This document shows, piece by piece, positions 1 through 13,079 of a stretch of DNA of 64,000 nucleotides; the first letter of the stretch is position 1, and every line of letters begins with the position of its first letter. A program made the translations under genes and the position numbers. Source of the stretch: Rotaria macrura. Its lineage: Eukaryota > Rotifera > Eurotatoria > Philodinida > Philodinidae. The stretch is from assembly GCA_900239685.1 (NCBI GenBank), contig OENT01000087.1, forward strand, positions 124,001 to 188,000. Reading direction: 5' to 3'. A model generated the notes under the pieces. It saw only the letters and a list, made by a program, of their open reading frames with translations. It was not told where the DNA came from and ran no database searches.

Positions 1-2433
1 ATTGATTGTCTTCGCATCTACGCTGAAGAAGTTTCTTTTTCTTTTTCTATTCATAATACAGGGAATTGTACGATGGCATTTTCTGACTTCTCTCAACTTT
101 CCATACAATTTTCAGAACATCATTGCTTGTTTTTTCTTGAAAGTTGATGTGATACCAATTTTAATGATATTTTTCGTCACATTTGAGGTGTAACTAGAGA
201 ATATGATCTGCACTAACATGTAAAATGTCTTAGATACTAGCGATGTAATTGATTCGTATGTGAGACATCTATTTACCAGGTTCTTGACATGATGATTAAT
301 ATGCCTTCTTAAGCAAAGATTATTAAATGGCAATGACTTCGAGGATTGCACTCAAGCGATTCTTTTTCAATCGAGAATCGGTAATTACACTAGCAAGTGT
401 GCTATGTCAAAAATAAACTTGTTCGTACATGAGACTTAAGTTTCACTATGAATTTTGTTTTGCAATAGGAGCTACTCAAAAACTGACGTTAATATAAGAG
501 TGAACGCAAATTCTGCTCATGTGAAAATAGTAGTGAAAAAGAAAAGAATTGATTAATGACTCATCATAATTGAGATTTGTGAAATTCTGTTTTAGTTATG
601 TTATACACAAAATGTATCTATATTTCAATAGGAGAACATCAGAAACAATAATAATGAGAGTGAATCTTTGAGACTGCTACTGCTATCAACTTTTGGCTAT
701 TTTATAAAATATGGCAGATTGAGGGAAAAATAGATTTTATCTCAGATTCACGTCTTTAAAATTCATCCAATAGTGCGTATAATATGCATTTGAATCAGTT
801 CGCTTTCAACAAATACTGTCAATACATGATTTTTCTTTGTAGGCATTAACGAAAAATTTGTAAGACAGTCGAAATGGATGATTATATACTTTGTCCTTCA
901 GAAATAAAAAGAAAAATAAACGATCGCGTGCAAAACAATATAATACACCTTTACTTGTCCTAGTTTATTTTTTCATTATCTTTTATTAATAATGCGTAGG
1001 CTTGGAAAGTACTGTAGCACAATGTTGTAAACAGTATTTGTTGATTTACACGATTTAAATGTCACTCTGTACTTTTCCCTTAGTTCATCAATGTGCAATT
1101 TATAGCAGAGTAACTACCTTGAAAACGATTTAAAATCACGTTGTGTTCATAGTCATGTATATTCATAAAAAGATTGTCTTGAACAAATGACTATGGTTTT
1201 TTAGAACAGAAAGCAATTTTTAGTAATCTTGAGTCAACGGAAAACCTAAAAATCAGTCGTCTCCTTACTTGAAGGTAAGAAAACCTGCCTAAAAAATAAT
1301 ACATCGAATAACTTTCTTTGCCCTTTACTATAACTAGAAAACTTCTCGAGAATCGAAATAAACGAGCCTTCCAGAGTACACATCGAAAAATAGTGCGTTA
1401 AAGTTTGCACCAAGATGAAACACTTTATTCTGCTAATTATGTCTGCATGAAATTTGTTTTGATTTCCTTCGAAAAATATTATGAATTTGTTCTGCGCAAA
1501 CATGATATGGATTCGTGTCATCGATCATCATCTCAAACACACATTAAACTATCGAGTAAAAAGCAGTTCTGAACAGAAATTAAGTTCAGTATTAGAGAGT
1601 GAGATTTTAGCCTTGAAAGAACTATTGTAATTTGAGTTTCGACTTATAAACATGAATCGTTATGTCCAAAACCCTACATAGACTGGTTAATATATTTTCC
1701 CAACATTCCGTTAAATACGTGCAACTGTCAAAGTTGTAGTTTTACAAGTATTTCTTATTGAACAAACACTAATGTGTATAAAACATAATCAGCGAACAAT
1801 ATAATTATAATGATAGGTTCTTTTTAAACTATTGGCTCTTGATGGTGTCAGACGGAGACAGTGTATTGAGATTTATCCACATAAACTCGAATGGAGGTAT
1901 CGAAAACAGATTAGATGTGAAACTGACCTTTTGTCCTATCTCAGAAGCCTCAATGTTAGTTCAGAAACCATGAAAAATGCATTTTTCAATTTGCCTAACA
2001 TGAAAAATCGCTATAGGTGCTAAATATGAATGGTGGACACGATGACCCTCTCAAGTACAGAAAGAGTATTTGTAATTCGTTCGCAGTGACATATAAGAAT
2101 AACTTGCTGAATAGATTCGTCCAATAGATTGTTGTGTTGCGTCTAACAATTAATTACATGAAGTAAAACACACAAGGAATACAAGCAAATTTCATTTGAT
2201 ATCCTACCAGAGTAATCAAGGTAGAATGTGGATTATAGTGAAGAACAAAAATTAGTTTCGCTGAACTCACATCCTTCAGAATTTTTTTTGCAATTTCTGA
2301 TGGTCTAACAGAATCAACAATGACCAAGTAAGATTAAGAAGTATGGTAGCTGCTTCAAGAAAAATATTAGCTCTGTTGTCAAGTACGGAAAAAAGTAACA
2401 GCGAATGCGATGATTGTAGTAAGGTATCACTTC

Positions 2434-2487
<54 letters not shown>

Positions 2488-4303
2488 AAGCAATCAACGG
2501 TTGCTTGAAGAGAGAACTGGCTTGCCTCTGTAATTTTCATGAACAAAAAACGTGGGCTTTACATCGCTGGCTGTATTTCGATCTCGGATAAATACACAGG
2601 CTAGTGCTTGTTGCTTTCAAGCTATTGGTGGTTTAATATGGTGTTCGTATTAACTGAGAAGAAGGAGGGGGAGCAGGAGGAGGAGGACAAATATGCAGTT
2701 CAGAAAAGAAAATGTTTTGCTTCGACTTTGAAGAGAAAAATACAGTCAATCGTCTGTGACGACGTAAATAAATAGACTGCTTCACAAACTCGATTTCACA
2801 AAAAGTAGGGTAAGTAGAAAGCAAAAAAGTACTGTTTTCTTACATCGTAATAAGACATTAAGGATAATTTACAATAAACCAAATCCATATACTAATTGAT
2901 ATTTATTCTCACTGATAAATAAGACAACACCGTATAAATAGAGTAGAGTGAGAAATCATTAACATTTTACGAAAGTGAAATGTATAGTAGACATATCTAC
3001 AGTATGTGAAAATTTTTATAAAGAATCGACAGGTTAAACATTTTGGCACTTATTACACTGAGGTTCATTGTACTTCCGCAAAACGTTTAAAATTCGATTA
3101 TTTCACGATTTTCCCACAATTTCGAGAAAATAAAACGAACAAATACGATGTTTCGCTTCATTGTCTTGAAAAGTCGGTAGCTGGTGAAGCTATATGCTTT
3201 GAGATGAATGAGTTTGGTAGGATAGGTGTGCTCTAGAAGGTATGTGTAGGAATCGATCTGAATAGAAACATGTATATCTACACTGACATCCGTTCATGCA
3301 ATAGTTTTATAGCTTAGGATCCATGAATTACGTGACACATGGTAACAAGAACTTGTTGGTATAGGATCTTTGAATAGACATCAATTGCATTTTTTAGGAT
3401 CTGCGCCAGAGTTTCATATCTACTATGATATGTTGGTAGTAACAAGCGATTGGCTCACACTTTAGTTACGTCCCTCAGAATTCATTCTTTTTTCTACTCA
3501 AAAAGTATTGATTGAACTCTTCAAAATCATGCGTTAATAAAGAATTAAGCATCGAGTAAACAGCTTCTCTATTCGTGATTAATTTACAGCTCTTTTGTGC
3601 TATAGTTAGTTCCTACCTAAAAGTTTCTGTTTATGTCGGTTGACAGTTAAATACTTCTTAATAGATATTAATTACATATTAGTTTCCTCGTTGAATAAAA
3701 TGTGTGTCACTCTCTACTGTACAACGTGACAGAAATGAATCGGTACTTATGAGTGATCTATGTGAGCCAACATATTTTACAATTAATTTTCAACAATTCT
3801 GATACAAACATTTGGTTCATATCTAAACAAAATATTCTTTTTAAGCTTGAAATCTGTAATTTAAGAACTATTCGTACTTTCTCTGATGCTGATATGGGCA
3901 AAGTATATGTGAACTAAAACTTTCTTTACTTTTTTTTATTGTTAAAGACACCTCAACATAACTTACAATTTCATCATAGTTATCTTTTACCTCCTATTTA
4001 TAACGCACGATAGACTAGCTGAAAAGTAGTAACTAATGAAGAATCGTATTGTAACGTATAGATTGCAGGCGGATAATTCTGTGTCAGGATTTCTCTAAAC
4101 AGAATGCAGATTTGCAATATGAAGTATTAAATTTGGTAAAATTCTTTTATTGCATTATTGATGACGAAAAAATGGCTGTCTCTAATCAAAACATTCAATA
4201 TTTTTAATCGTGTTCAAATGATTGTTGTAGATCAGCAAGAATCTCCTCGCTCCAGTATCACATCAGTTTAAACTACTGATTTGACCAATTTAAGTTTATT
4301 CAA
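1..4303. other. Non-coding stretch before the polyketide synthase
   Basis: AT-rich sequence with only short open frames and none that resembles a known protein. It holds a (GA)n tract at 2441-2484 and a purine-rich GGAGGAGGA patch near 2660-2690. I see no clear TATA box close to the PKS start, and the PKS transcription start cannot be placed from sequence. Confidence 0.5.
2441..2484. repeat. (GA)n microsatellite, 22 units
   Basis: Uninterrupted GA dinucleotides, 44 bases. An open frame runs through it (Arg-Glu repeats), but this is a by-product of the repeat and not a gene. Confidence 0.95.
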
Positions 4304-7300
4304 ATGGTGTCGTCTGAAAATTTACCAGAGCCAATAGCTATTATTGGCATCGCCTGTGAATTTGCTGGTGACATTCACTCACCAACAGACTTGTGGAATG
4401 CCCTCGAAAATAGTCGAGATGTGGGCAGTGAGATACCACCAGAGCGAATGGATTTAGAATCATTTTGCGCACACATGTTTAACAAAGACAACGACTATCA
4501 CTTTCGCGAGAGGCTCATTCGTCGTGGCTATTTCCTTTCGGCACCTCAATGGGATACGTTCGACGCCAGTTTCTTTGGTTTATCAGATGCAGAAGCGAGC
4601 AGTGTTGATCCATGCCATCGTCTACTTATGCTTAAATTCGTTCATCTGCTCGAAGATGCTGGATACACAACAGAAAAGGTGCGAGGATCGCGAACATCAG
4701 TACATATAGGACAATTTTCTATTGATCATTCTTGCTCCAACTTTCGCATGCAGCGCGAATGTCGGTCTAGACTTCACGGACCAAACACCATGCTCTATAA
4801 TGCTGCAAGTCGAGTCTCCTACCATTTCGATTTACTAGGACCAAATGTATCACTCGACGTGGCTTGTTCGTCTTCCTTAGAGGCCGTTCATTTGGCTGTA
4901 CAAACACTTCGAACTGGTGAAGCTGACATGGCCGTTTGTGGCGGAGTTAATGCTGTCTACGCACCTGAAAATCTACTTTCAAGTTCACTGATTGGAGCTC
5001 AATCTCCTGACGGACGAAGTCGATCATTTAGTTTCGACGCTAATGGTTATGCGAAGGGTAGGCTTTATTTCTTAAACATTCCCATAATAATATTGAATTT
5101 TTCTCTCATAGGTGAAGGTTTGGGCTTAGTTCTGTTGAAACGTCTTCGTGATGCTGAGCGTGATGGAGATCGCATCTATTGTGTCTTGCGTGATGTTCTT
5201 AGTAATCATGATGGTAACGAAGATAAGAATAATTTCGCTGTTCCATCGGCTCTTGGACAAATGCGTCTCTTAGCTAGTACCTATGAGAGGACAAAATTTG
5301 ATCCCAAGAATATCTTCTATGTTGAAGCGCATGGCACTGGTACGCCAGTTGGTGATCCGATAGAGGCAAACGCTTTGGGAAGATTTTTTAATCGTTCTCC
5401 ATTGGATAGCCCACTTCTTATTGGTTCTGTGAAAAGCAATTTAGGTCATACAGAAGGAGCAGCCGGTGTTGCCGCACTTATTAAAGTTGCGCTCAGTATG
5501 CATCATCGAGTTATTCCACCAAACATGCAATTTAAAGCCCTTAATCCGAAAATTGATGCTGCCAAATACAATCTGCACATTGTACAGCATCCTATTCCAT
5601 TCCCACAGCCGACTGGAATAGGTAAAGTCGCTATCGGAATCAACTCATTTGGTATGGGTGGTAACAACACGCATGCAATCATTGAAGAATATAGACCACA
5701 AAGCGAACTTCTACTAAACAAAACTGCTAACGGTCATGGCATCGAAAATGAAAAGGTAGTGAAGCGTCCTTTTCTCTTCGTTTTCACAAGTGAGTTACAC
5801 TAATTTATTAGATTTTGCCTATCTAATAACTACATTTTTAACGTCTTCAGCAAAAAGCCAAGAATCTCTTCGCAAATTGATCAATCAGTTTCAAACGTGG
5901 TTGCAGAATGTGTCGTCTTTAAGTGAAGAAGATGAACTTGTTTTTCTTGCGCAACTTTCTCGACATGTGCTACTCAAACGAACCGTTAGTCATCAACATT
6001 TGGCTATTTTTGTTTCCTCGAGTCGTGTACAACTACAGCAACAAGTTGACGCTTTTCTAGTTGACAATGCAGCACCGGGTCTTTGCATTGCATCACGTCC
6101 AACGACACCGTCATTAAAATTGTGTTTTGTCTTTAGTGGTCAAGGTCCTCAATGGTGGGCTATGGGTCGACAATTATATCAAAGCGAACCTGTCTTCAGA
6201 TCTTGGATTCAAAGGATTGATGCTGAACTCAGTAAGATCAACAATGGTGAATGGAAACTATTGGAAGAACTAATTGAGAAAACTAGCGAAAGCGAGTCTC
6301 GTATTAACGACACAAATATTGCACAGCCTGCATTGTTTGCTGTACAAGTTGGTCTTGCCGCCCTTCTCGTATCGTGGCGCATTTATCCATCTGCTATTGT
6401 CTCACATAGTGCTGGAGATCAGGCAGCTGCTTTTGTTTCCGGTCGTGTAACGCTACAAGAAGGTGTACGAATCGTCTATCATAGGTCTGTCGCTCAAAAT
6501 CGCAATACTCGACAAGGTGGTCGCATGTTAGCTGTATCGATGAGTGAAAAAGAAGTGAAAAGTAAACTTCTGAAAGGTATTGAAGATCTTGTCACAGTTG
6601 CCGTCGTGAATAGTCCTCGATCAGTGACTCTAAGTGGAGATGAAACGGCTATCGCAGAACTGGAACAAATTTTATCGACATTACATCCAAATGTTTTTAA
6701 AGCGCGACTTCGTATTGAAAATGCTTTTCATTCATACCAAATGGATCGATTTAATATTCAGAAAGATTTGATCACATCATTAGAAGGTATTCGAGGTCTT
6801 CCTCTACAAGATCCACAGCAAATGTTTGATGAGACATGCGCTCAAGCTCATCTATACTCGGCTGTCACCGGTGGTAAAGTCGATGATAGTACACCTCTCG
6901 ATGGTAACTATTGGTGGACTAATGTAAGACATTGCGTTCGCTTCGTCAATGCGATTGAAAGTATAATGCAAGATGGCACTGCTAATACATTCCTTGAAAT
7001 TTCACCGCATCCTGTACTGGCGACATCGATTCGTGAATGCTGTGAATCATTGAATCAGAGACCACTTATTCTGTCGACTCTCAAGCGAAAAGAAGATGAA
7101 CAAACTAATTTACTGACCAACATCGCTCAACTGACAACAACGACCGAAGGTTGGGAAAACTATTTCAAAACTCTAGACAATTCACCGAAAGAAGATGATG
7201 GAACACTCTTCGATAACTTTCCTCTATATCCTTTTCATATGAGCCACTGTTGGTACGAATCTAAGGAGTCAGTCATAGAACGTCTTGCCAATCGTCAACA

Positions 7301-10300
7301 AAAACATCCTCTTCTTGGTGTAAGGCAAGTGACTGGACGTACAAATCCTACATGGAAAAGTCTTATAAATATCAATTTGCCTGAACATTCATACTTGATA
7401 AGTCACAAAATTCAGGATGCTATATTATTTCCAGCGACGGGTTTCCTCGAATTAGCCCTGTCAGCTTGTCGAGAGTTACTACCATCATCAGCTGATGACC
7501 AGACTACAATCATTTTCAACGATATTCAATTCATTAAGACACTTGTCTTGACTGAACATGAACTAGTAGAGGTATTCACACAAGTAATTATGCCGTTGCG
7601 TGAGTGGTATATTTATAGTCGACCATGGGCATCAGTCGGCCATGATTGCATGCGTTCATCCGGTATGATAGGCACTGATGTACTCGATTCGTTTGATGAT
7701 CCTAATTCTGTTGGCCAGTTATCATTGAATGAATTCAGTCTACACGCTCAAGGTCGTATCGAGATAGGTACCGCAAAAAGACAGGTCTGTCTTCTAACTG
7801 ATAACTCAACAGCTACTGATACGTGGTCATTGAATGATTCATCAGATATTTACAAACATCTATCAGCACGGGGCTACCAATATGGACCACCTTGTCAACT
7901 AATGCAATCTCCTCATGGCACGAAATCAAGCGTTGAATCTGACATCAACAAACTAGCCAATGACGAAGATACTCAATCTTATATGTTTCATCCACTGGTG
8001 CTCGACGCTTGTTTGCATCCTGTCCTTGTCCTTTTACCTGGGGCTGAAACTACATTCATCCCTGTCTCTATCGAAAAGTTGATTGTTCCACTGCAATCAG
8101 TATCATTAAATAGACCCTTAAAAATACGTGGTGCCTTTCATGATAATGTATGTGGGCTAGTTAAGCAACAAATCTATAAAGTTGATATAATCGTGTACTC
8201 TGACAATGCAACGCCAGATAAACCATTGGTAACATTTCAACGGGCAACATTGCAAGAAATACAAGGAACTCAGGCAGGACTTTGGTACACCAATGTGTCA
8301 CTTTTCGATAAAATGAACGTGGCAGTAAATATGCCTAACAGAAATCTGACTCCATATCTTAATACAGTCGTGACTGATTACTGTTTAAGAAGGGTTTGGA
8401 CGAGTCATTCTATACTGCAAAATATGGGTGATATTCTTCCGTCTTCAAAAGAATTCCTAAAAAATGAAGTCGACATAACGACTAATGATGATTTAATTCA
8501 ATCTACCGAACCTCTGAACGAGCTGGCTGCACAATATGCACAAATAGCCATTAAAGACTTACAATCGAATACTATAAATAAACATCGCCAAGCCTTGTTC
8601 AACACATGTCAAGCTTTAGTGCAACATGTACAATACGGCAGTAAACCCAATTCTACCAATACCTCATTGGTCAAGCTCTGCCGAAAATTTCCTCGTCTCG
8701 GTCCAATTTTCATGATATTGGCTGAATGTGGTTCCAATTTGAAACAAGTTCTCACTGACGAGCTTGATGGGAGCGATGTTTTACTTGCTGATGAACAGAT
8801 TAAGCAAGCATTGCAGCAGATGCAAACTTTAGTTTCAGCTCCTTATCTAAGTCTAGTATTCGAGGCTATCGATCGACATCTTCGACAGCAGCATCAGCAA
8901 CATGACAGCAAGTCACTTAATCAATTTCGTTTACGCATTCTATGGTTGGGTGGTGGTGACGGTTCCGATGCAGTTCCTATCGTTAAACTACTACTGGCAT
9001 TGTGCAACGACACGGGTTTGCACATTGATTTATGCTATACTGATTTAAATTCAGCATTGATCGCCCAAGCAAAACAAACATTAAATCCCTACTTAGCTGA
9101 TCAAGACCAATTATGTATCACTTATGCTAGTGAGAAAAACTTTTTCAGCCTTGAAGATATAGGCATGACAAGAGAAATTTATGATATTGTGTTTGCTTCC
9201 AATCAACTACAAAATAATGAAGATGTAGTATCATCATTGAGTGCTGTTCGAGAGTTAATCACTCCCAATGGTCTTCTCCTGTTAGTAGAGTTGACTGACG
9301 TTCCCGCATATTACGATATCATTTTTGGACTATATGAAGAATGGTGGTCACCTTCTGGAAGTGGTCGTACAGTATTAGATGTTCAACAATGGAAAGAAGC
9401 TATTCAGCGAGTAGAAGGATTTTCGACAATACAAATTCTACCCTCTCGGTTTTACAATTCAGTCATCATCGCCCAAAAAGCAGTGTCTTTCAATGCTATA
9501 CAGACACCAACAGAACGAAAGCATCAAGGATGGCTCATATTCTCTGATAGTCATGATCAGAGTATTTGCAAAAATCTTGCGTTACGATTATCTTGTAAAC
9601 ATGTTACATTTATTGAAGCAGGTAATTCAAGTCTGGAAGATATTCGCACAACTGTCATACACATGATGGAGTCATATGAACAAGTTCATATTGTCTTTGG
9701 ATGGCCCCTTGACCAGAAGTCAATCATAGATAATTATGATGAGGCCTATCGGCAACAGGATAAACAAATATGTGGTACCATTGTTCATCTTCTTCAAGTG
9801 ATAAATACGGCACAACCGCAATCATTTCCTTTCATATACGTTCTCACCATGAATGCACAAGCAGGTGCCGGCGAGTATTCGAATCCGATTGGAGCTTCAG
9901 CAATCGGTCTCGTGAGAAGTCTGATCATTGAATACGAAAGACATCGACTAAAACTCGTCGATTTACAATATTCCTCATTGTCATCTACAAATAGCTTATC
10001 AATAGCTGATGCTCTCGCACATCATCTTACGGTATCTCAAAAAGAAGAAGATCATGATGAGATGATCCTTCGATTCAACAGTAGTGGTAGTCCTGTTGAA
10101 AAAATTGGGTGGCATTTTGAAATGTTAGCGGAGCAAAAGTATGAATCAAAATCGAAAGAAATATCAATTATTCCACGACGAGATGCCGATAAACATCCGT
10201 TCCGTCTGCAAGTTCCTCAATCTCGTTTTCTGACGGACTTGAAATGGGTGTCTGATAATCAACCAAAAGAACTGTTACCAGGTCAAGTTGAAGTTCGAAT

Positions 10301-12965
10301 TCATTGTGTAGGTCTCAATTTTCGAGATTTTCTAAAAGTACGTGGTCTTTATCCACACACGCGTCCATTTGCACAAGCTGATAAAGATCAGTTCTTTGTC
10401 GATCGCGATACGGATCCAGGTTTAGATTATGTTGGAAGTGTGATTCGCTGTTCTTCCGATGTTCAACTTCAGCCGGGAGATCGTGTGTTCGGGGTAACTC
10501 TTCGGGGAACGTTCCATTCCTCTGTAGTTCTTGATCAAAGAGAGATCACCGCTATCCCTAAAGAATGTCCTTCTTACACTGATGAGCAACTGTCAGCAAT
10601 GGGCACTGCTTGCCAGACCGTTATTTATTCGCTCAAGTATCGTGTGATGTTGCGACGCGGGCAAACTGTGCTCATACATGCGGCAACAGGTGGTGCTGGT
10701 CAAGTTTGCATACAGTATTGTCAATCAGTTGGTGCTCATGTAATAGCTACGGCAGGTAGTGATGAAAAACGTCGATTCCTTAAAGAGCAATACGGGTTAC
10801 AGCACGTTTTCAACAGTCGTAATCTCTCTTTCGTCGATGGTGTTCGTTCAATTCTACCAAATGGAGTCGACGTAGTCGTTAATTCTTTGTCAGGTGAATT
10901 GCTTCAAGAATCTGTCAAATTACTCACACACCAAGGTCACTTTGTTGAATGGGGCAAACGTGATGTCTTCAACAGAAGCAACTTGTCTCTATTTGAATTA
11001 CGAGACGATTGTAGTTTTCACGTCATTGATTTAAGTAATCTGTATACGAATAATCTTGACATGTTCGGCGAATTAATCAAAGAAACAATGCAATTGATAG
11101 TGAAGGGCGCCATAAAACCGATTGAGCCAACTGTTGTTTATGAGCCAACAAAGGTCATCGAAGTTTTTAACAACACAAGTACTGGTCAAAGTATGGGTCG
11201 TTTTGTGCTTCGTATAACAAGTTCTGAAGAACCTTTAGTCATAAACAGCGAAGGAGAAAAAAGTGAACTTGAAAGTAATGATTATAATTTTTTTTAGTTT
11301 TTCATTCGATACTATTTAATTTTCATATTTTAATAAGGTGATATGTTTCCACATGAAGTGTGTCATCATGGTACGATTTTGATATCTGGAGGATTTGGTG
11401 GTCTTGGATTAACGATGTCTCGATGGATGATAGAAGAACGAGGTGTCAGACGAGTAATGTTGATGAGTCGACGTCCCCTTGTACAATTGGAACGACCAGA
11501 TAATCCGCAGTATGACGATTGGTTACGATTGAAACAAGCAGCAAAAGAGTACCATGCTGTCGTGGAAGTAGTACAAGCCGATGTGACGAATTTCGAAAAT
11601 ATACGAGATTTAATAGCAAGATGTGCTCAAACAGCATATCCTGTTCGAGGTATTATTCATAGTGCTGTCGTCGAAGAAGATCGTAGTCTTATGAAATTGA
11701 CGCAAGAAACGTTTAGTCGCGTCTTGGCACCTAAAGTTCGAGGCGCTTGGAACCTTCATAAAGCAGCAGAACTTGCTGATTCATCTCTTCACTTTTTCGT
11801 CATGTTTTCTTCAATCCGAAATCATCTTATTGATCTTGCAGCAGGAGGCTACAATGCTGGTAATGAATTTCTCGACAATCTTGCTAACTATCGTGTCCAA
11901 CATCTTCATCGAGCAGCTCTCTCGGTAAGCTTACCTGCAGTGAGTGGTGCCGGTATGTTCCATAGACATCGTGAAGCTCTTTCAAACCTGCAACACACAT
12001 CAGGCTTTGAACTGATTCCAACGATAGGAGTGTTTCAGCTAATCGAGCGCTTTTTCTCGAACCAAGAAGCATGTCCATGTCCAATAATATTTGCTGCCAA
12101 CTGGAAAACACTACACGACCTTGGTGATAAGGTGGCCACTCATCAGCTGACGAAAATCGTCGAAGAACAGTACACCAAAGTTACACTCGCATCATCGGCG
12201 TCTGGAATCCGATCTCATAACGTCAACACGTCGGGTGTGACCTACGATAATATAGAAATTATCGCTGAGCGAACACGCACTACCGTAGCAAAACTATTAG
12301 GAGCAGCCAATGTTGATCGCATAGCCACCGACCAATCATTGATCAGTCAAGGTATGGATTCGTTAGGAGCTGTCTCATTATACAATTGGTTAGGCCAAGA
12401 AACGGGCATTTTCGTTCCACTGGTCGATCTGCTTCAGGGAATAACGATTCAATCAATTGCAGATCGTGTTCACAGCAAACTTCAAGAGCAACAGAAAAAT
12501 GGCGAATCAGGTGAAAACGATGGACAAACTAAAATGTCTGATGATTCCAGAACGGAATATGATGAATACGAATCGTTGGGAACCTCATCCTACACTGGTA
12601 TTGAAAACATTTCATGTATTCAACGTCCTACTCGATTCAACAGTCAAATTTTGTTTTGCATTTCTGAGACCTCTCAAGGTACATCGCCATTATCGATCGA
12701 CAATCTAGCAAAGAAGTTCGCTCACTTATCAACTTACGCAATCTACTTATTTCAAATGCCACAAACAACATCGACCATAACAGCAGATACTCTGACTCAA
12801 GATATTATAAAACAAGTGCGTCGTATTCAACCACGAGGACCCTATCTATTTGCATTCGGTACTAAAGGATCTCAAAAGCTTGCTGCACAACAAATTTCGG
12901 AACAATTGAAGGAATACTCGGGCTTTGTCGATTCCAAAATCGTTTATTTAGAAGAAAAAATCTAG
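4304..12965 (+). CDS. Highly reducing type I polyketide synthase (KS-AT-DH-MT-ER-KR-ACP, TE-like tail)
   Basis: Four exons (4304-5057, 5112-5789, 5851-11274, 11338-12965) join in phase to 2827 residues. Such enzymes build reduced, possibly methylated polyketide chains from acyl-CoA units. Seen in order: ketosynthase with Cys188 (DVACSSSL), His325 (EAHGTGT) and His364 (NLGHTEG); acyltransferase with Ser664 in SHSAGD and His771 in NAFH, the latter closer to malonyl-type than methylmalonyl-type signatures; dehydratase with His996 and Asp1196 (HPLVLDACLHP); a methyltransferase-like stretch with GGGDGSD near 1510; enoylreductase from about 1938 with NADPH motif HAATGGAGQ near 2087; ketoreductase with SGGFGGLG near 2300, Ser2444 and Tyr2457; ACP with Ser2627 (GMDSLGAV). 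The last ~115 residues resemble a thioesterase (QPRGPY, then FGTKGS) but lack the GxSxG serine. The order matches fungal highly reducing PKSs. Exons look GC-richer than their flanks. Bdelloids are known to hold horizontally acquired PKS genes; the donor is not determined here. Alternative: an old animal FAS-like PKS. Confidence 0.93.
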
Positions 12966-13073
12966 TATCATCGTCGATGAAACATTAAAGATGTAGCTCA
13001 AGCTAAACGCTGATTAAAAATCATAACCAGAGCTATTTGCTTCGTGTTGTCTTTTTCGTCAATTTTGTGACTG

Positions 13074-13079
13074 AATAAA
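13074..13079 (+). promoter_or_regulatory. Polyadenylation signal of the polyketide synthase gene
   Basis: An AATAAA hexamer lies about 110 bases after the PKS stop codon, a normal distance for an animal 3' end. No competing hexamer is seen nearer the stop. Confidence 0.5.

Noticed and set aside
1832-2023. 63-codon frame (IEIYPHKLEWRYRKQ...)
   Set aside because: Slight protein-like look, but isolated, no start context and no neighbours to splice to.
3006-3236. 76-codon frame before the PKS
   Set aside because: No family resemblance and no promoter or splice support.
5503-5721. Minus-strand frame inside the PKS
   Set aside because: A shadow of the ketosynthase coding sequence on the opposite strand.
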